A stretch of 64,000 bases of DNA from Jiella soli (GCF_020615385.1 NZ_JAJAVB010000008.1:1-64000); one strand, 5' to 3'; shown: positions 38,296-47,806, counted from the first letter of the stretch. A program made the numbers and translations. The notes: generated from the sequence alone by a model not told the origin.

Positions 38296-38709
38296 ATGCG
38301 CTTTCTCCTGTTCATCGCACTTTTCATTCTCAGTACGCCTGCCCTTGCGGTATGCGGGGATACGACGAGCCCGGCGGCGCAGGTGGTCAAGAACCACTGG
38401 CTGTCGGAGACGGGTGACCCGCGCCAGACCTGCATCTTCTATGGCGACTATTCCGGCGACGGCGCGGCCGATGCGCTGGCGCTCTACTACTTTCACAAGC
38501 CCGGCGACGGCGTCGTCCTGGAAGCGGCGATGTTCCGCGCGGTGGGCGGCACCTTCCGCTTCGACGGATCGGCCGACATCGACGGCCAGAACCCGCGGGA
38601 CGTCCGTTTCAAGAAGGGCGGGATCACGCTGGTGACCACGCTGACCGGCCCGGACGATTTGTGGTGCTGCTCGACCCCGCCGCGGGACTGGACGATCAGG
38701 ACACCGTAG
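38296..38709 (+). CDS. Small secreted protein of unknown function
   Basis: The 137-residue protein starts MRFLLFIALFILSTPALAVC, a clear signal peptide cleaved after ALA. The mature part has four cysteines (VCGD, TCIF, and the WCC pair), which may form disulfides in the periplasm, and an Asp/Gly-rich YGDYSGDGAADALALYYF that resembles an FG-GAP or VCBS-like repeat. The start at 38296 fits AAGGA eight bases upstream; ATG 38287 is too close to it. I recognise no named family. Confidence 0.7.
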   Translation: MRFLLFIALFILSTPALAVCGDTTSPAAQVVKNHWLSETGDPRQTCIFYGDYSGDGAADALALYYFHKPGDGVVLEAAMFRAVGGTFRFDGSADIDGQNPRDVRFKKGGITLVTTLTGPDDLWCCSTPPRDWTIRTP

Positions 38710-38811
38710 CGCGAACCGGCGCCAAAGACGGCTTTGCGCGGTGCGTGCCGACAGTTCGGCACATTGCCGGCGGGAGAGGAGCCGCCCTGTCGTGACGATC
38801 GCTCGCCCGAC

Positions 38812-39564
38812 CTATTCCTTGCCGCCGAACAGCCGCTTCAGCATGTCGGCCATCGGGCCCTTTTCGGGCACCTTGATCTGCGGTCCGGCGCCGCGCGCCT
38901 GGCGAATGTGGCTCTGGCCCTTGGCGGGCTTCGGCGCCGGCTTGGCTCCGGAGTTCGCCGAAGCCGAACCCTTGGCCCCGGCCGGCTCCTCGCGGCCGCC
39001 GGTCGCCACGCTGACCTTGTTCATGAACAGGGCGTCCTCGCCCTCGGCCAGCGGACCGATATTGCGGGCGATGGCCTCGAGGAATGGGTCCAGCCATTCG
39101 CGGTCGACCTTGGCGAAGTCGCCGAGGACGTGCGGATTGACCCTTTCCTTGGAGCCGGGATGGCCGATGCCGAGGCGGACGCGGCGATAGTCCTTGGCGC
39201 CAAGATGGGCGTCGATCGACTTCAGGCCGTTGTGGCCGCCATGGCCGCCGCCGGTCTTGACCCTGAGCTTGCCGGGAGACAGGTCGAGCTCGTCATGGAT
39301 GACGACGATCCGGTCCGGCTCCAGCTTGTAGAAGCGCGCGGCCTCGCCTACCGAGCGGCCGGATTCGTTCATGAAGGTCTGCGGCTTGAGCAGCAGCACC
39401 TTTTCGGTGCCGATCTGGCCCTCGCAGATTTCCGCCGAAAACTTCTTCGACCAGGGCGAGAACCGATGCTCCCTGGCGATCTCGTCGACCGCCATGAAGC
39501 CGATATTGTGCCGGTTGCCGGCATAGCGGGAGCCGGGATTGCCCAATCCGACGATCAGCAGCAT
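38812..39564 (-). CDS. pth: Peptidyl-tRNA hydrolase with C-terminal extension
   Basis: The 250-residue enzyme begins [20 protein letters not shown], with catalytic His19, and contains [29 protein letters not shown] and [13 protein letters not shown]. It releases peptides from peptidyl-tRNA. The catalytic domain ends near residue 190. A further 60 residues rich in Ala, Lys, Pro and Gly end in [12 protein letters not shown]; such tails occur in rhizobial Pth. It lies 65 bases downstream of rplY, the usual rplY-pth pair. Confidence 0.96.
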   Translation of the reverse strand: MLLIVGLGNPGSRYAGNRHNIGFMAVDEIAREHRFSPWSKKFSAEICEGQIGTEKVLLLKPQTFMNESGRSVGEAARFYKLEPDRIVVIHDELDLSPGKLRVKTGGGHGGHNGLKSIDAHLGAKDYRRVRLGIGHPGSKERVNPHVLGDFAKVDREWLDPFLEAIARNIGPLAEGEDALFMNKVSVATGGREEPAGAKGSASANSGAKPAPKPAKGQSHIRQARGAGPQIKVPEKGPMADMLKRLFGGKE

Positions 39565-39629
39565 TCCCCGGCTCCCATGGTCCTTGTCGTGTCAGGTCCG
39601 AGCGCCCGGCGCGGGCCGGGCGGTCGATC

Positions 39630-40274
39630 CTACTCCTCGTCCTCGGCGTCGCTCGCCGGGGCGGTCTCGACCTCGGCCTCGTCGGCCTCACCCTCTTCCG
39701 AGCGCAGCGCAGCCGGCGCGGCGATGGTCGCGATGGTGAAGTCGCGGTCGGTGATGGTCAGCGACACGTTTGCCGGCAGCGTGAGCGCCGAAGCGTGGAT
39801 CGAGTCGCCGATATCGATCCCGGTGAGGTCGATGGTGAAGGCCTCGGGGATCGCGTTGGCCGGGCACTCGACCTCGACCTCGTGGCGCACGACGTTGAGG
39901 ACGCCGCCGCGCTTCAGGCCCGGAGACTTTTCCTCGTTCTCGAAATGCACCGGCACTTCCAGGGTCACGCGGCTCTTCTCCGAGACGCGGAGGAAGTCGA
40001 CATGCATGAGGAAGTCGCGGACCGGCTCGAGCTGGTAGTCCTTCGGCAGGACCTGGATCTTTTCCCCGTTCAGCTCGATCGTCGCCACATGTGTCATGAA
40101 ACCGCCAGCGTGCAGCGCCAGGAAGGTTTCCTTGTAGGGCAGGGCGATCGACAGGGGTTCTTTGTTGTCGCCGTAGATGACGGCGGGAATCATCCCGCTG
40201 CGGCGCAGATGTCTGGCGGCCCCCTTGCCGACCTTGTCGCGCGCCTCGGCTTTGACCGTGAAGGCCTGGCTCAT
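39630..40274 (-). CDS. rplY: 50S ribosomal protein L25/general stress protein Ctc
   Basis: The 214-residue protein is the long Ctc form. It has an N-terminal 5S rRNA-binding L25 domain ([32 protein letters not shown]) and a C-terminal TL5-type beta domain from about residue 100, then an acidic tail of Glu/Asp/Ala. The start [10 protein letters not shown] at 40274 is conserved; an upstream ATG at 40349 adds 25 arginine- and threonine-rich residues. A promoter-like pair lies at 40409-40437. Confidence 0.95.
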   Translation of the reverse strand: MSQAFTVKAEARDKVGKGAARHLRRSGMIPAVIYGDNKEPLSIALPYKETFLALHAGGFMTHVATIELNGEKIQVLPKDYQLEPVRDFLMHVDFLRVSEKSRVTLEVPVHFENEEKSPGLKRGGVLNVVRHEVEVECPANAIPEAFTIDLTGIDIGDSIHASALTLPANVSLTITDRDFTIATIAAPAALRSEEGEADEAEVETAPASDAEDEE

Positions 40275-40408
40275 GGCTTGTTCCTTTTTCGTCGAGGTGG
40301 TCGTACGGACCCCATGCCCGGAACGACGAAAAGCGGTCCGCGCAGTCAAAACCGGCGGGAACCGCTCAACTCCGCGCTGCCTCCAAGGGTGTCTGCGCGG
40401 ACGCCCGG

Positions 40409-40437
40409 GCTATAGCGCAAGCCTTCGCCGCGGACAA
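40409..40437 (-). promoter_or_regulatory. Probable promoter of rplY-pth
   Basis: On the minus strand a TTGTCC box (40432-40437) and a TATAGC box (40409-40414) are 17 bases apart, about 135 bases upstream of the rplY ATG. The spacing fits a housekeeping promoter; the -35 box is imperfect. Confidence 0.55.
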
Positions 40438-40471
40438 GGCCGCAGCGGCGGGGCACCAAGCGCGGCGCCGG

Positions 40472-41797
40472 TCAGAACGGCAGCCTGGAACTCACCTCGA
40501 ACTGCTGCGAGATGCCCGCGCTGGTCTCCCGCGTCCGGCGGTAGCTGAGCTTGACGTCGATGCCGTCGAAGACCGCGACATCGGTGCCGACGCCGATGCT
40601 CAGCCGGCGGTTCCCTGTTGCGGGATCGGTAAGTCGGTGGTGGTTGGCCGCGGGGTTTGCGACGAGCGACAGGGCGCTGCTGCTCGCCAGGGTCTGGTCG
40701 CGTCCGGCCTCGATTTCCACCCAGGGCGCAAGCCGCAGCCAGTCCGCGATCCTTGTGGCGAGGAGGGAGGCCTTCACGCCGATCGAGGAGCGCAGCGCGA
40801 CCTGCGACTGGGCGCGCATGGCGACCGCCTCGTTCGCGGACGCTTCCTGGTAGGGCCGCAGATGGATGGCATCGACGGCCAGGCGCCCGTAAGGCCGGAG
40901 CGTCACGTCCCCGGCGCGCTCCTCCAGACCGGCAGAGATCTGGCCGAAAGCCACGCCTGCGATGCGGTGGCCGTTGGCGATCGCGCTGCCGTCGCTCGTC
41001 GCCCGGCTGTTGTCGAGCTCGACGCCCCCGAGCCCCGCGAGCCCTTCCACGAACTGCGACGACTTCGGATGATAGGAGCCGTAGATCGCCGCACTGACGC
41101 CGGTGGCGCCGATGCGGGTTCCGGCTTCGCCGATCTTGGTCTTGTCGGTGTCGAAGCCGACGCCGACACCCACCGACAGATCCGTGCTCTGCCTGAGGTC
41201 GAGGCCGGTGCTGATGCCGCTCGCGACATAGTCGAAGCCGAGTCTCGGCTTTTCCGCCTGGAGCGAGCCGAGGGTGATGTGACCATTGGTCCAGGCATGG
41301 GTGTTCCAGCCGCCGCACAGCGCCTTGTCCTTCGCACTGGCGTTCGACTGGAGCCGCGGATTGGCACCCTCGGGCGTTGAGTCCTTGTCGGTGATCAGCC
41401 TGTCCCACGCGTCGGCGCCGTCGCGCTGCTGCGAGAGCGACAGGTCGACGCTGAGACGCTGGCAGGTGTCGCCGCGCAACTCGCCGAGGCGATCGCCGAA
41501 ATTGCTGCGCTGTGTGGCAGCCATCCGCCGTGCGATGTCGTTCTGGCCTTCGAAGCTGCCGACCAGATCGGAATTGGTGGCGAGGGCCGGCAGGCCAGCC
41601 AGCCCGCCCGCCGAGGCGGCATCGTCATTGCCGAAGCCCGCGAGAAGCGACACGACTGCAAGGCTCGCCAGGACGGCCCGCAGGGCCGGCCGCCGCAGTC
41701 GCTGGCGCTCGTCGCCGGCCTGCGAGGGTTTCTGTCTGACGCGGCCGGTGGCGATGCGGTCGCGGCACTCGATCAGTTCGTCACAATGAGGCGTCAT
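40472..41797 (-). CDS. Outer-membrane autotransporter-barrel-like protein
   Basis: The 441-residue protein has a long basic N-terminus and a hydrophobic signal segment at about residues 39-57 (ALRAVLASLAVVSLLAGF). A short helical region follows, then from about residue 165 alternating beta-strand sequence with many Gly and aromatic residues. It ends in SSRLPF with terminal Phe, the outer-membrane assembly signal. This fits an autotransporter-type beta-barrel with little or no passenger. Cys109 and Cys159 might form a disulfide. I recognise no named relative. It is transcribed alone. Confidence 0.7.
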   Translation of the reverse strand: MTPHCDELIECRDRIATGRVRQKPSQAGDERQRLRRPALRAVLASLAVVSLLAGFGNDDAASAGGLAGLPALATNSDLVGSFEGQNDIARRMAATQRSNFGDRLGELRGDTCQRLSVDLSLSQQRDGADAWDRLITDKDSTPEGANPRLQSNASAKDKALCGGWNTHAWTNGHITLGSLQAEKPRLGFDYVASGISTGLDLRQSTDLSVGVGVGFDTDKTKIGEAGTRIGATGVSAAIYGSYHPKSSQFVEGLAGLGGVELDNSRATSDGSAIANGHRIAGVAFGQISAGLEERAGDVTLRPYGRLAVDAIHLRPYQEASANEAVAMRAQSQVALRSSIGVKASLLATRIADWLRLAPWVEIEAGRDQTLASSSALSLVANPAANHHRLTDPATGNRRLSIGVGTDVAVFDGIDVKLSYRRTRETSAGISQQFEVSSRLPF

Positions 41798-41985
41798 CTC
41801 GCATTCCCGCGTTCGATCGTCCTCCTCCTGCCGACATCAATCCTTCCTAAACCCTAACGGAATCTGAACACGAGTCGTTATGTGGCAGGAATCGTTGGGA
41901 ATTTACCTGCTGTTGCAGGTCCGCATCCAACTGACCGAAGGGCAAAACTGTCGGGGGCGATGAGAGGTGCGGCGCCCTGCCGGCG

Positions 41986-42522
41986 TCAGAGCAGGTGCCC
42001 GGCCTCGGGCGACGTCCACCCGTCCGGCAGGTTCGGATTGCGCGTATAGCCGGGTCCGATCGTCAGCGGCTCGGGCGGCAGCACGGCGTCCGAGAGATTG
42101 GAGGTGACGGTGAAACTGTCCTTGAACAGCACGGCGCCGTCGCCGTTCTGGATCAGCTGGACCGTCACCTTGTACGGCTTGCCCTTCTCGATGCCGCGCA
42201 CCGGGGGGGTCTGCAGGCCGTAGCGCGTGGTGCGCGGAGAGAGCCGGTGTTCGACATGGAGCGGCGGCCCCCCGGCGGGGTTCTCGAAATCGGCCGCGAT
42301 GATCGAGAAATTCTTCACCGGCTTCTGCACGAGGGCGGTGAAGCCGTAGGTCGCGTCGGCGACGCGGTAGTTGAAGATGAAGCCGGAGCCGGCGATCTTC
42401 AGATAGGGCGTCTCGGAGAGGTCCTCGCGCAGCGCAAGGCCGATGGCGAAGAGCAGGGCGACGAGACCGAGGCTCGCCGCCACGACATGGCGAAAGGTGA
42501 TCCGTCCGAGCCTGTCAAGCAT
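41986..42522 (-). CDS. Membrane-anchored periplasmic protein, unknown function
   Basis: The 178-residue protein has one N-terminal membrane helix (about residues 12-30, VVAASLGLVALLFAIGLALR) and a periplasmic beta-rich part. That part contains GSGFIFNYRVADATYGFTAL and PYKVTVQLIQNGDGAVLFKD. It may be an immunoglobulin-like or FixH-like fold, but I could not place it in a family. It lies on the same strand as prs, 95 bases downstream. No partner suggests a role. Confidence 0.65.
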   Translation of the reverse strand: MLDRLGRITFRHVVAASLGLVALLFAIGLALREDLSETPYLKIAGSGFIFNYRVADATYGFTALVQKPVKNFSIIAADFENPAGGPPLHVEHRLSPRTTRYGLQTPPVRGIEKGKPYKVTVQLIQNGDGAVLFKDSFTVTSNLSDAVLPPEPLTIGPGYTRNPNLPDGWTSPEAGHLL

Positions 42523-42617
42523 CGCCGCCTCCGCTGCCGGTTGCAGCGAAAGGTTACGCCCAGGCTATCGGGGATTCCAGTCTTTTGTGGAGGCCGGCCG
42601 GATGGCCCCGTCCGGCG

Positions 42618-43550
42618 TCAGTCGAACAGGCTCGAGACCGATTCTTCGGAGGCGGTGCGGGCGATGGCTTCGCCGAGGAGGTTCGCCGTCGTCACCACGC
42701 GGATGTTCTCGGTCGCGGTGATCGCCTTGGTCGGCTGGATCGAATCGGTGATCACCAGTTCCTTCAGGCGCGAGGCGGCAATGCGCGAGACCGCGCCGCC
42801 GGACAGGACGCCATGGGTGATATAGGCGGAGGCGCTGAGCGCGCCGGCCTTCATCAGCGCGTCGGCCGCGTTGCAGAGCGTGCCGCCCGAATCGATGATG
42901 TCGTCGATGAGGATGCAGTTGCGGCCGGTGACGTCGCCGATGATGTTCATCACCTCCGACTCGCCCGGCCGGTCGCGCCGCTTGTCGACGATGGCGAGCG
43001 GCGCATCGAGCCGCTTGGCGAGCGCACGGGCGCGCACCACGCCGCCGACATCGGGCGAGACCACCATCAGGTTCGACAGGTCCTGATGTTCCTTGACGTC
43101 GCGCGCGATCAGCGGGACGGCGAAGAGATTGTCGGTCGGGATGTCGAAGAAGCCCTGGATCTGCCCCGCGTGGAGATCGAGCGTCATGACGCGGTCGGCG
43201 CCGGCCTCGGTGATCAGATTGGAGACCAGCTTGGCCGAGATCGGCGTGCGGCCGCCCGCCTTCCGGTCCTGCCGGGCATATCCGAAATAGGGAAGCACCG
43301 CCGTGATGCGCCGCGCCGAGGCGCGCCGCATGGCGTCGATCATGATCAGGAGTTCCATCAGATGGTCGTTGGCCGGATAGGACGTCGACTGGATGATGAA
43401 GACATCCTCGCCGCGTACGTTCTCCTGGATTTCGACGAAGATCTCCTGGTCGGCGAAACGCCGGACCATCGCCTGGCCGAGCGGCAATTCCAGATACCGC
43501 CCGATGGATTCTGCGAGCTGGCGATTGGCGTTGCCGCTGAACAGTTTCAT
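42618..43550 (-). CDS. prs: Ribose-phosphate pyrophosphokinase
   Basis: The 310-residue enzyme starts [20 protein letters not shown] and makes PRPP from ribose 5-phosphate and ATP. Conserved parts include the ATP loop [31 protein letters not shown], the segment [17 protein letters not shown] and the PRPP-binding loop [16 protein letters not shown]. The length is standard for class I enzymes. An upstream ATG at 43598 adds 16 residues without conservation. Confidence 0.97.
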   Translation of the reverse strand: MKLFSGNANRQLAESIGRYLELPLGQAMVRRFADQEIFVEIQENVRGEDVFIIQSTSYPANDHLMELLIMIDAMRRASARRITAVLPYFGYARQDRKAGGRTPISAKLVSNLITEAGADRVMTLDLHAGQIQGFFDIPTDNLFAVPLIARDVKEHQDLSNLMVVSPDVGGVVRARALAKRLDAPLAIVDKRRDRPGESEVMNIIGDVTGRNCILIDDIIDSGGTLCNAADALMKAGALSASAYITHGVLSGGAVSRIAASRLKELVITDSIQPTKAITATENIRVVTTANLLGEAIARTASEESVSSLFD

Positions 43551-43743
43551 GGCCTTCTTTCCGGTCGGCGATTTTCCTGACGGGATGTCCTGCCGCAAGC
43601 CGATGTCCTTCCGGAAATTTCCTGGCGGGGCTGTCGATCGACCGGGTCAATATCACCGTCGGGCGAAACTTCAACCCGGCCATTTTCGCAGGCGCGAAGA
43701 ATCCCGTGCAAGGGTTGCGCGGGTGCATGGTCCGGCCGGCGCC

Positions 43744-44574
43744 TCAGCCGGCCGAAAAGCCGAGGCCCGCGGCTTCCTTGAGGGTGCGGCGAGCAACGTC
43801 CTTCAGCGTTCCGGCGCTCACCAGCGACCAGGGATCGTCGGCGGTGCCGGCGACGCGCTCTTGCCCCTGGATGCGGTGGACGCGCTTGTCCTCACGATCG
43901 AGCACGTCCCAGACATAAATGAGAGTCGTCTTGCCGCCGTCCGAGAAGGCCGAGAAATAGCCCTTCAGCCGCATCGTCGACTTCGGCCCGTTCGCCGGCC
44001 GGATCTCCAGCCCTGCGGCCGGCGCCGCTTCGGCGAGGGCGCGCGCCAGAAGCTCGGCCTTGCGCTCGGGCGCACCGACGACGGGCAGGAACTGGATCTC
44101 GCCGCCCTGCTGCGGGCCGCCCGACGGCTCGACCGCCGCGACCCTTGCCTCCTGAGCCGGGACTTGCGGCGAGGGCGCCTCAACACGCGCCGCCTCCGCT
44201 TCCCGGCGCTGCGGGAGCGCGGCCGGCGATGCCGCGACCTGTGCCGGTCCCGCGGCAGTGACGGGTTCGCTCGAAGCCGTGCTCGGCGGTGCCAGAAGTG
44301 GCCCGCCCCCGGCGATGGCCGGCGGCGGCAGCCGCTGCGGTTCGGCGGATGCAGGGGCCGGCGGCAGGCTCTGATAGGTCGGGGCAGGGGATGGCGCGAG
44401 CGCCGCGGCCGAGGTGACGGGTGCGCCGCTCGTCATGGTCGCCCCGATCTCGGCCGGCGGAACCGGGCCATTCGGGCCCATACCGATCGTCATGTCGGAG
44501 CCCGTGCAGCCCGACAGGGCTGCCACGAGGAAGAAAACAAGCAGAGGCAGGCGTCGGGCGAGACTGGCGGACAC
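43744..44574 (-). CDS. Proline/alanine-rich lipoprotein
   Basis: The 276-residue protein has a lipoprotein signal peptide with lipobox LSGC and lipidated Cys23. A disordered stretch rich in Ala, Pro, Ser and Gln reaches about residue 160. A C-terminal folded domain of about 110 residues follows, with LLARALAEAAPAAGLEIRPA and KGYFSAFSDGGKTTLIYVWD. The architecture suggests an outer-membrane lipoprotein that spans the periplasm or binds peptidoglycan-associated partners. The lgt gene, needed for its lipidation, is 3 kb away but not in the same operon. Confidence 0.75.
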   Translation of the reverse strand: MSASLARRLPLLVFFLVAALSGCTGSDMTIGMGPNGPVPPAEIGATMTSGAPVTSAAALAPSPAPTYQSLPPAPASAEPQRLPPPAIAGGGPLLAPPSTASSEPVTAAGPAQVAASPAALPQRREAEAARVEAPSPQVPAQEARVAAVEPSGGPQQGGEIQFLPVVGAPERKAELLARALAEAAPAAGLEIRPANGPKSTMRLKGYFSAFSDGGKTTLIYVWDVLDREDKRVHRIQGQERVAGTADDPWSLVSAGTLKDVARRTLKEAAGLGFSAG

Positions 44575-44694
44575 GGGGTGCGACCTCCCTTCAGGGATTA
44601 CCGGCGATCGTTGCTGGAACGATGCTCTGCGGGCAGTCGCAAAAATCCGTTAAAATCCGCCTCAGATGAGGAAGGTTTTCGAAAACCGCGGCGC

Positions 44695-45843
44695 TCAGAC
44701 CACGACAAGATCCAAAGACAGACGCGACAAAGGCTCTGGTGCATCCTCGGTCGTCAGATAGGTACGGCCGAGAGTCATCGCGGTACCGGTCTCCGAGTCC
44801 ATGATGATCATGTGGGCGAACAGCGTCATCGACGGCATGATCATCTCGCCATTGCCTGCGTGGAACATCGGCGTGTCCATCCAGGATGGGGCGAAGCGGG
44901 CACCGAGCGAATAGCCGCAGGCCGCCAGTCGGTGGCGGGCGAGGTCGTGCGCTTCCATCACCGCGGCATGCGCGTCGAAGACGGCGCCGAAGCTGTTGCC
45001 GGGTCGCATCGCTCCTTCGACAGCATCGAGCGCTTCGCGCGCGGCGGCGTAGAGCTCATGGTGACGTTCGCTCGGCTCACCGATGATGACGGTGCGCATG
45101 AGGCAGGCATGGTACTGCGCCTTTACGCCGGCCCATTCGAGGGTCAGCTGGTCCTGCGCATCGAGAACGCGCCGTCCGGACTTGTAGCGGCACAGAAGCG
45201 CGTCGCGGCCGGAGCCGACGATGAACGGGTTCGCCGGATAGTCGCCGCCGTGGCGGAAGACGTGCCCCTGCATGGCGGCGAGGATCTCGGCCTCGTCGGT
45301 GCCCGGCCCGATCAGCGGCAGCGCAGCCTCGAATGCGCCGTCGGCGAGATCGGAGGCGGCCCGCACCATCTCGATCTCCGCCGGGCTCTTCACCGCGCGC
45401 AGCATCGGGATCAGCGTTGAGGCATCCTTCAGCGAGGCGAAGGAGCCGAGTCGTTCCTGAACCTGCAGGCCGACCTGGCCGGTCATTCCGTGGGTCAGCC
45501 ACTCGACGCCGATGCGGGCGCCGAGGAGGTCCATGTCGTTGAGCATGTCGCGCAGTTCGATCACCGGATCGGCGGTGCCGCGATCACGCCAGATCGTGAT
45601 CTCTTCGAGGATCGACGTGTGTCGCGCCTGCCTCAGATCGGCCGAGCGGGTGAGAAGGCGCATCCGGCCGTCGGCCGTCACGACGAGGCACTGGAAGAAG
45701 CAGAAGCCGAAGGTATCGTAGCCCGTGAGCCAGTACATCGACTCCTGCGCGAAGACGAGCAGGGCGTCGAGCTTTCGCTCGGCCATCTCGACCATCAACC
45801 GGCCGTGCCGCGTCTCGAATTCATCTCGCGAAAAATGCAGCAT
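44695..45843 (-). CDS. M24-fold (creatinase/aminopeptidase P-like) protein without metal ligands
   Basis: The 382-residue protein has the N-terminal creatinase-type domain (DALLVFAQESMYWLTGYDTF) and the C-terminal pita-bread domain. All five M24 metal ligands appear replaced: Glu236 in LTLEWAG and Ala246 in YHACLMRT stand for the two Asp, and GYSLG replaces GHGIG. TLFAHMIIM lacks the Glu, as does the last strand. It is therefore more likely a creatinase- or ectoine-hydrolase-like enzyme, or a binding protein, than a metallopeptidase. It lies six bases after pgeF, in one operon. Confidence 0.8.
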   Translation of the reverse strand: MLHFSRDEFETRHGRLMVEMAERKLDALLVFAQESMYWLTGYDTFGFCFFQCLVVTADGRMRLLTRSADLRQARHTSILEEITIWRDRGTADPVIELRDMLNDMDLLGARIGVEWLTHGMTGQVGLQVQERLGSFASLKDASTLIPMLRAVKSPAEIEMVRAASDLADGAFEAALPLIGPGTDEAEILAAMQGHVFRHGGDYPANPFIVGSGRDALLCRYKSGRRVLDAQDQLTLEWAGVKAQYHACLMRTVIIGEPSERHHELYAAAREALDAVEGAMRPGNSFGAVFDAHAAVMEAHDLARHRLAACGYSLGARFAPSWMDTPMFHAGNGEMIMPSMTLFAHMIIMDSETGTAMTLGRTYLTTEDAPEPLSRLSLDLVVV

Positions 45844-45849
45844 CAGGCG

Positions 45850-46650
45850 TCAATCCCGTAGGGTGATCGCGGCAAGCTGGCGACCGTAATCGGGCTCGCC
45901 GCGATGGGTGGTGCGGCGGAACGAGAAGAAGGCGTCGGCATCGCCATAGGTGCAGTGCCCGACGAATTCGGCCGACACGCCCGTTGCCGAAAGAACCGAC
46001 AGAATGAAACCGGGCAGGTCGAACTGTCGCCGATCGGGCGTTTCCCCCGGCGCAAAGAAGCGCTCGCGCTGCGGGTCGCCGCGGACGAATTCCCGCATCA
46101 TGTCGAGGCCGACCTGGTAGTTCGGCTGGGTGATGGTCGGGCCGAGAACGGCGGTGATGCTCTCGCGCCTGGCGCCGGCGTCTTCCATGGCCGCCACCGT
46201 CGCCTGGAGGACGCCGCCGAGCGCGCCGCGCCAACCGGCATGGGCGGCTCCGATCACGCCATGCGCGGCGTCTGCGAACAGGACCGGCCCGCAATCGGCG
46301 GTCACGACGCCGAGGCCGAGGCCGGGCCGGTTGGTGACGATGCCGTCGACCTTCGGCCGCTCGCCGGCGAACGGCGCCTCCACGACGATCGCCTCGGCGG
46401 AATGCACCTGCCAGGGCGTGACGAGGTCGGACGGATCGAGGCCGAGATGGACCATGGCGCGCGCCCGGTTCTCGGTCACGTCGGCCGGATCGTCACTGGA
46501 GCCGATCCCCACATTGAGGCCGGCATAAAGACCGCCCGACACCCCGCCCCGCCGGGTGAAGAAAGCATGGCTAAGACGTTCGCTCGCAAGCGAATCGGCG
46601 CGAATGACGTCTGCCTCGCCGAGCGCGGGAGCGGTGGATCTCTCGTTCAT
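45850..46650 (-). CDS. pgeF: Peptidoglycan editing factor PgeF (YfiH/laccase-domain)
   Basis: The 266-residue protein has the Cu-oxidase_4/YfiH pattern: HAFFTRRGGVSGGLYAGLNV, the metal-binding His in VHSAEAIVV, Cys in TADCGPVLFAD and His in GAAHAGWRGAL. E. coli YfiH removes wrongly inserted residues from peptidoglycan precursors; family members also show purine nucleosidase activity. The start at 46650 is chosen because the extra 21 residues from 46713 overlap the methyltransferase gene and are unconserved. It belongs to the lgt - methyltransferase - pgeF - M24 series. Confidence 0.92.
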   Translation of the reverse strand: MNERSTAPALGEADVIRADSLASERLSHAFFTRRGGVSGGLYAGLNVGIGSSDDPADVTENRARAMVHLGLDPSDLVTPWQVHSAEAIVVEAPFAGERPKVDGIVTNRPGLGLGVVTADCGPVLFADAAHGVIGAAHAGWRGALGGVLQATVAAMEDAGARRESITAVLGPTITQPNYQVGLDMMREFVRGDPQRERFFAPGETPDRRQFDLPGFILSVLSATGVSAEFVGHCTYGDADAFFSFRRTTHRGEPDYGRQLAAITLRD

Positions 46651-46696
46651 GGCGCGGATGGTGGTGGAGGGGGCAGGGGAAGTCAACGATCGACCG

Positions 46697-47806
46697 TCAG
46701 CCCGCGGCGGCAAGGCCGAAGGGCGGCAGGGTCATGGGGCGGGAGGCGGCGCAGACGACCTTGAACAGGCGGCCCATCTCCGATTCGCCCGTTCCGGCGA
46801 GACGCTGGACCGCGCGGCGAATCTCGGCCCGGCCGGCCTCGTCGAGCGGAGCGCCGAGGGTGCCGGCCCGTTCCAAAAGCCCGAGTTCCAGAAGAAACTC
46901 GCCCTGCTCGACCACCGGCGAGACCGCAAGGCCGGCGGCGCGGAACCTCTCGGCCAGCATGGCGAAGTCGACATGGCTGGTGATGTCGCACTCCCCCGGC
47001 CGGTCGAGCGGATCGGCGAAGGCATGGCCATGCACCGCCTGCAGCGTGTCGCCATAGCCGGGGAGCGCATGGCCGTAGTCGATGAAGAGGCCCGCACCAC
47101 CCTCTGCCGCGATCCGCGCGGCGAGTTCGCCGGCCAGCGCCTCGCGCTCCGGCGAGCCTTCGAGGACCGCACCGGCCTTGGCAGGCATCGCTGCGTACCG
47201 GCCGGCGGCATCGGGAAGCTGAGAAATGGCGCCGGATAATACGAACTCGAAGCGTCCGCTCTCCGACACCGACACGCACCGTTCGCGCCAGTCGGTGCCA
47301 TCGAAGACGAACTGGCGGATGGCGAGGGCGTCGAACAGCTCGTTGGCGACGACGATCAGCGGTCCCCGGTCGATCTCGGCCAGCCGGCGCACGCGCTTGA
47401 TCGGCAGATCGAAGCGTTCGAGCGCCGCCGCCTGCAGGGCGGCGAGGTGCTCGCTCACTTCCACCAGCCGCACCTGCGCCGCGGCGAGGCATGGCGGCGC
47501 GACGCGGCGGACCGTGCGCAGGATGTCGGCCATCAGAGTGCCGCGGCCGGGGCCGATCTCGGCAAGGATGAACGGGGAAGGATGCCCGAGCTGCTGCCAG
47601 GCCGAGGCCATCCAGGCGCCGATCAGCTCGCCGAAGATCTGGCTGACCTCTGGCGCGGTGATGAAGTCGCCGCCGCGGCCGAACGGATCCTGCGTGGCAT
47701 AGTAGCCGTGCGACCGGTCGAACAGCGCGGTGTTCCAGAAGCGGTCGAGCCGCATCGGCCCCTGCGTCCGGATCGTCGCGGCGATGGCTTCGGCAAGCGG
47801 CGTCAC
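46697..47806 (-). CDS. MidA/NDUFAF7-family SAM-dependent methyltransferase
   Basis: The 369-residue protein has the family opening GPMRLDRFWNTALFDRSHGY and YYATQDPFGRGGDFITAPEV. SAM motif I is LAEIGPGRGTLMADILR (residues 81-97), and VVANELFDALAIRQFVF is also visible. The mitochondrial homologue NDUFAF7 methylates an arginine of a complex I subunit; the bacterial substrate is unknown. The start overlaps the lgt stop by four bases, so the two are coupled. Confidence 0.93.
   Translation of the reverse strand: MTPLAEAIAATIRTQGPMRLDRFWNTALFDRSHGYYATQDPFGRGGDFITAPEVSQIFGELIGAWMASAWQQLGHPSPFILAEIGPGRGTLMADILRTVRRVAPPCLAAAQVRLVEVSEHLAALQAAALERFDLPIKRVRRLAEIDRGPLIVVANELFDALAIRQFVFDGTDWRERCVSVSESGRFEFVLSGAISQLPDAAGRYAAMPAKAGAVLEGSPEREALAGELAARIAAEGGAGLFIDYGHALPGYGDTLQAVHGHAFADPLDRPGECDITSHVDFAMLAERFRAAGLAVSPVVEQGEFLLELGLLERAGTLGAPLDEAGRAEIRRAVQRLAGTGESEMGRLFKVVCAASRPMTLPPFGLAAAG

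Noticed and set aside
43393-45420. A 675-codon plus-strand frame over prs, lipoprotein and M24 genes
   Set aside because: It crosses three well-supported minus-strand genes and contains no recognisable domain.
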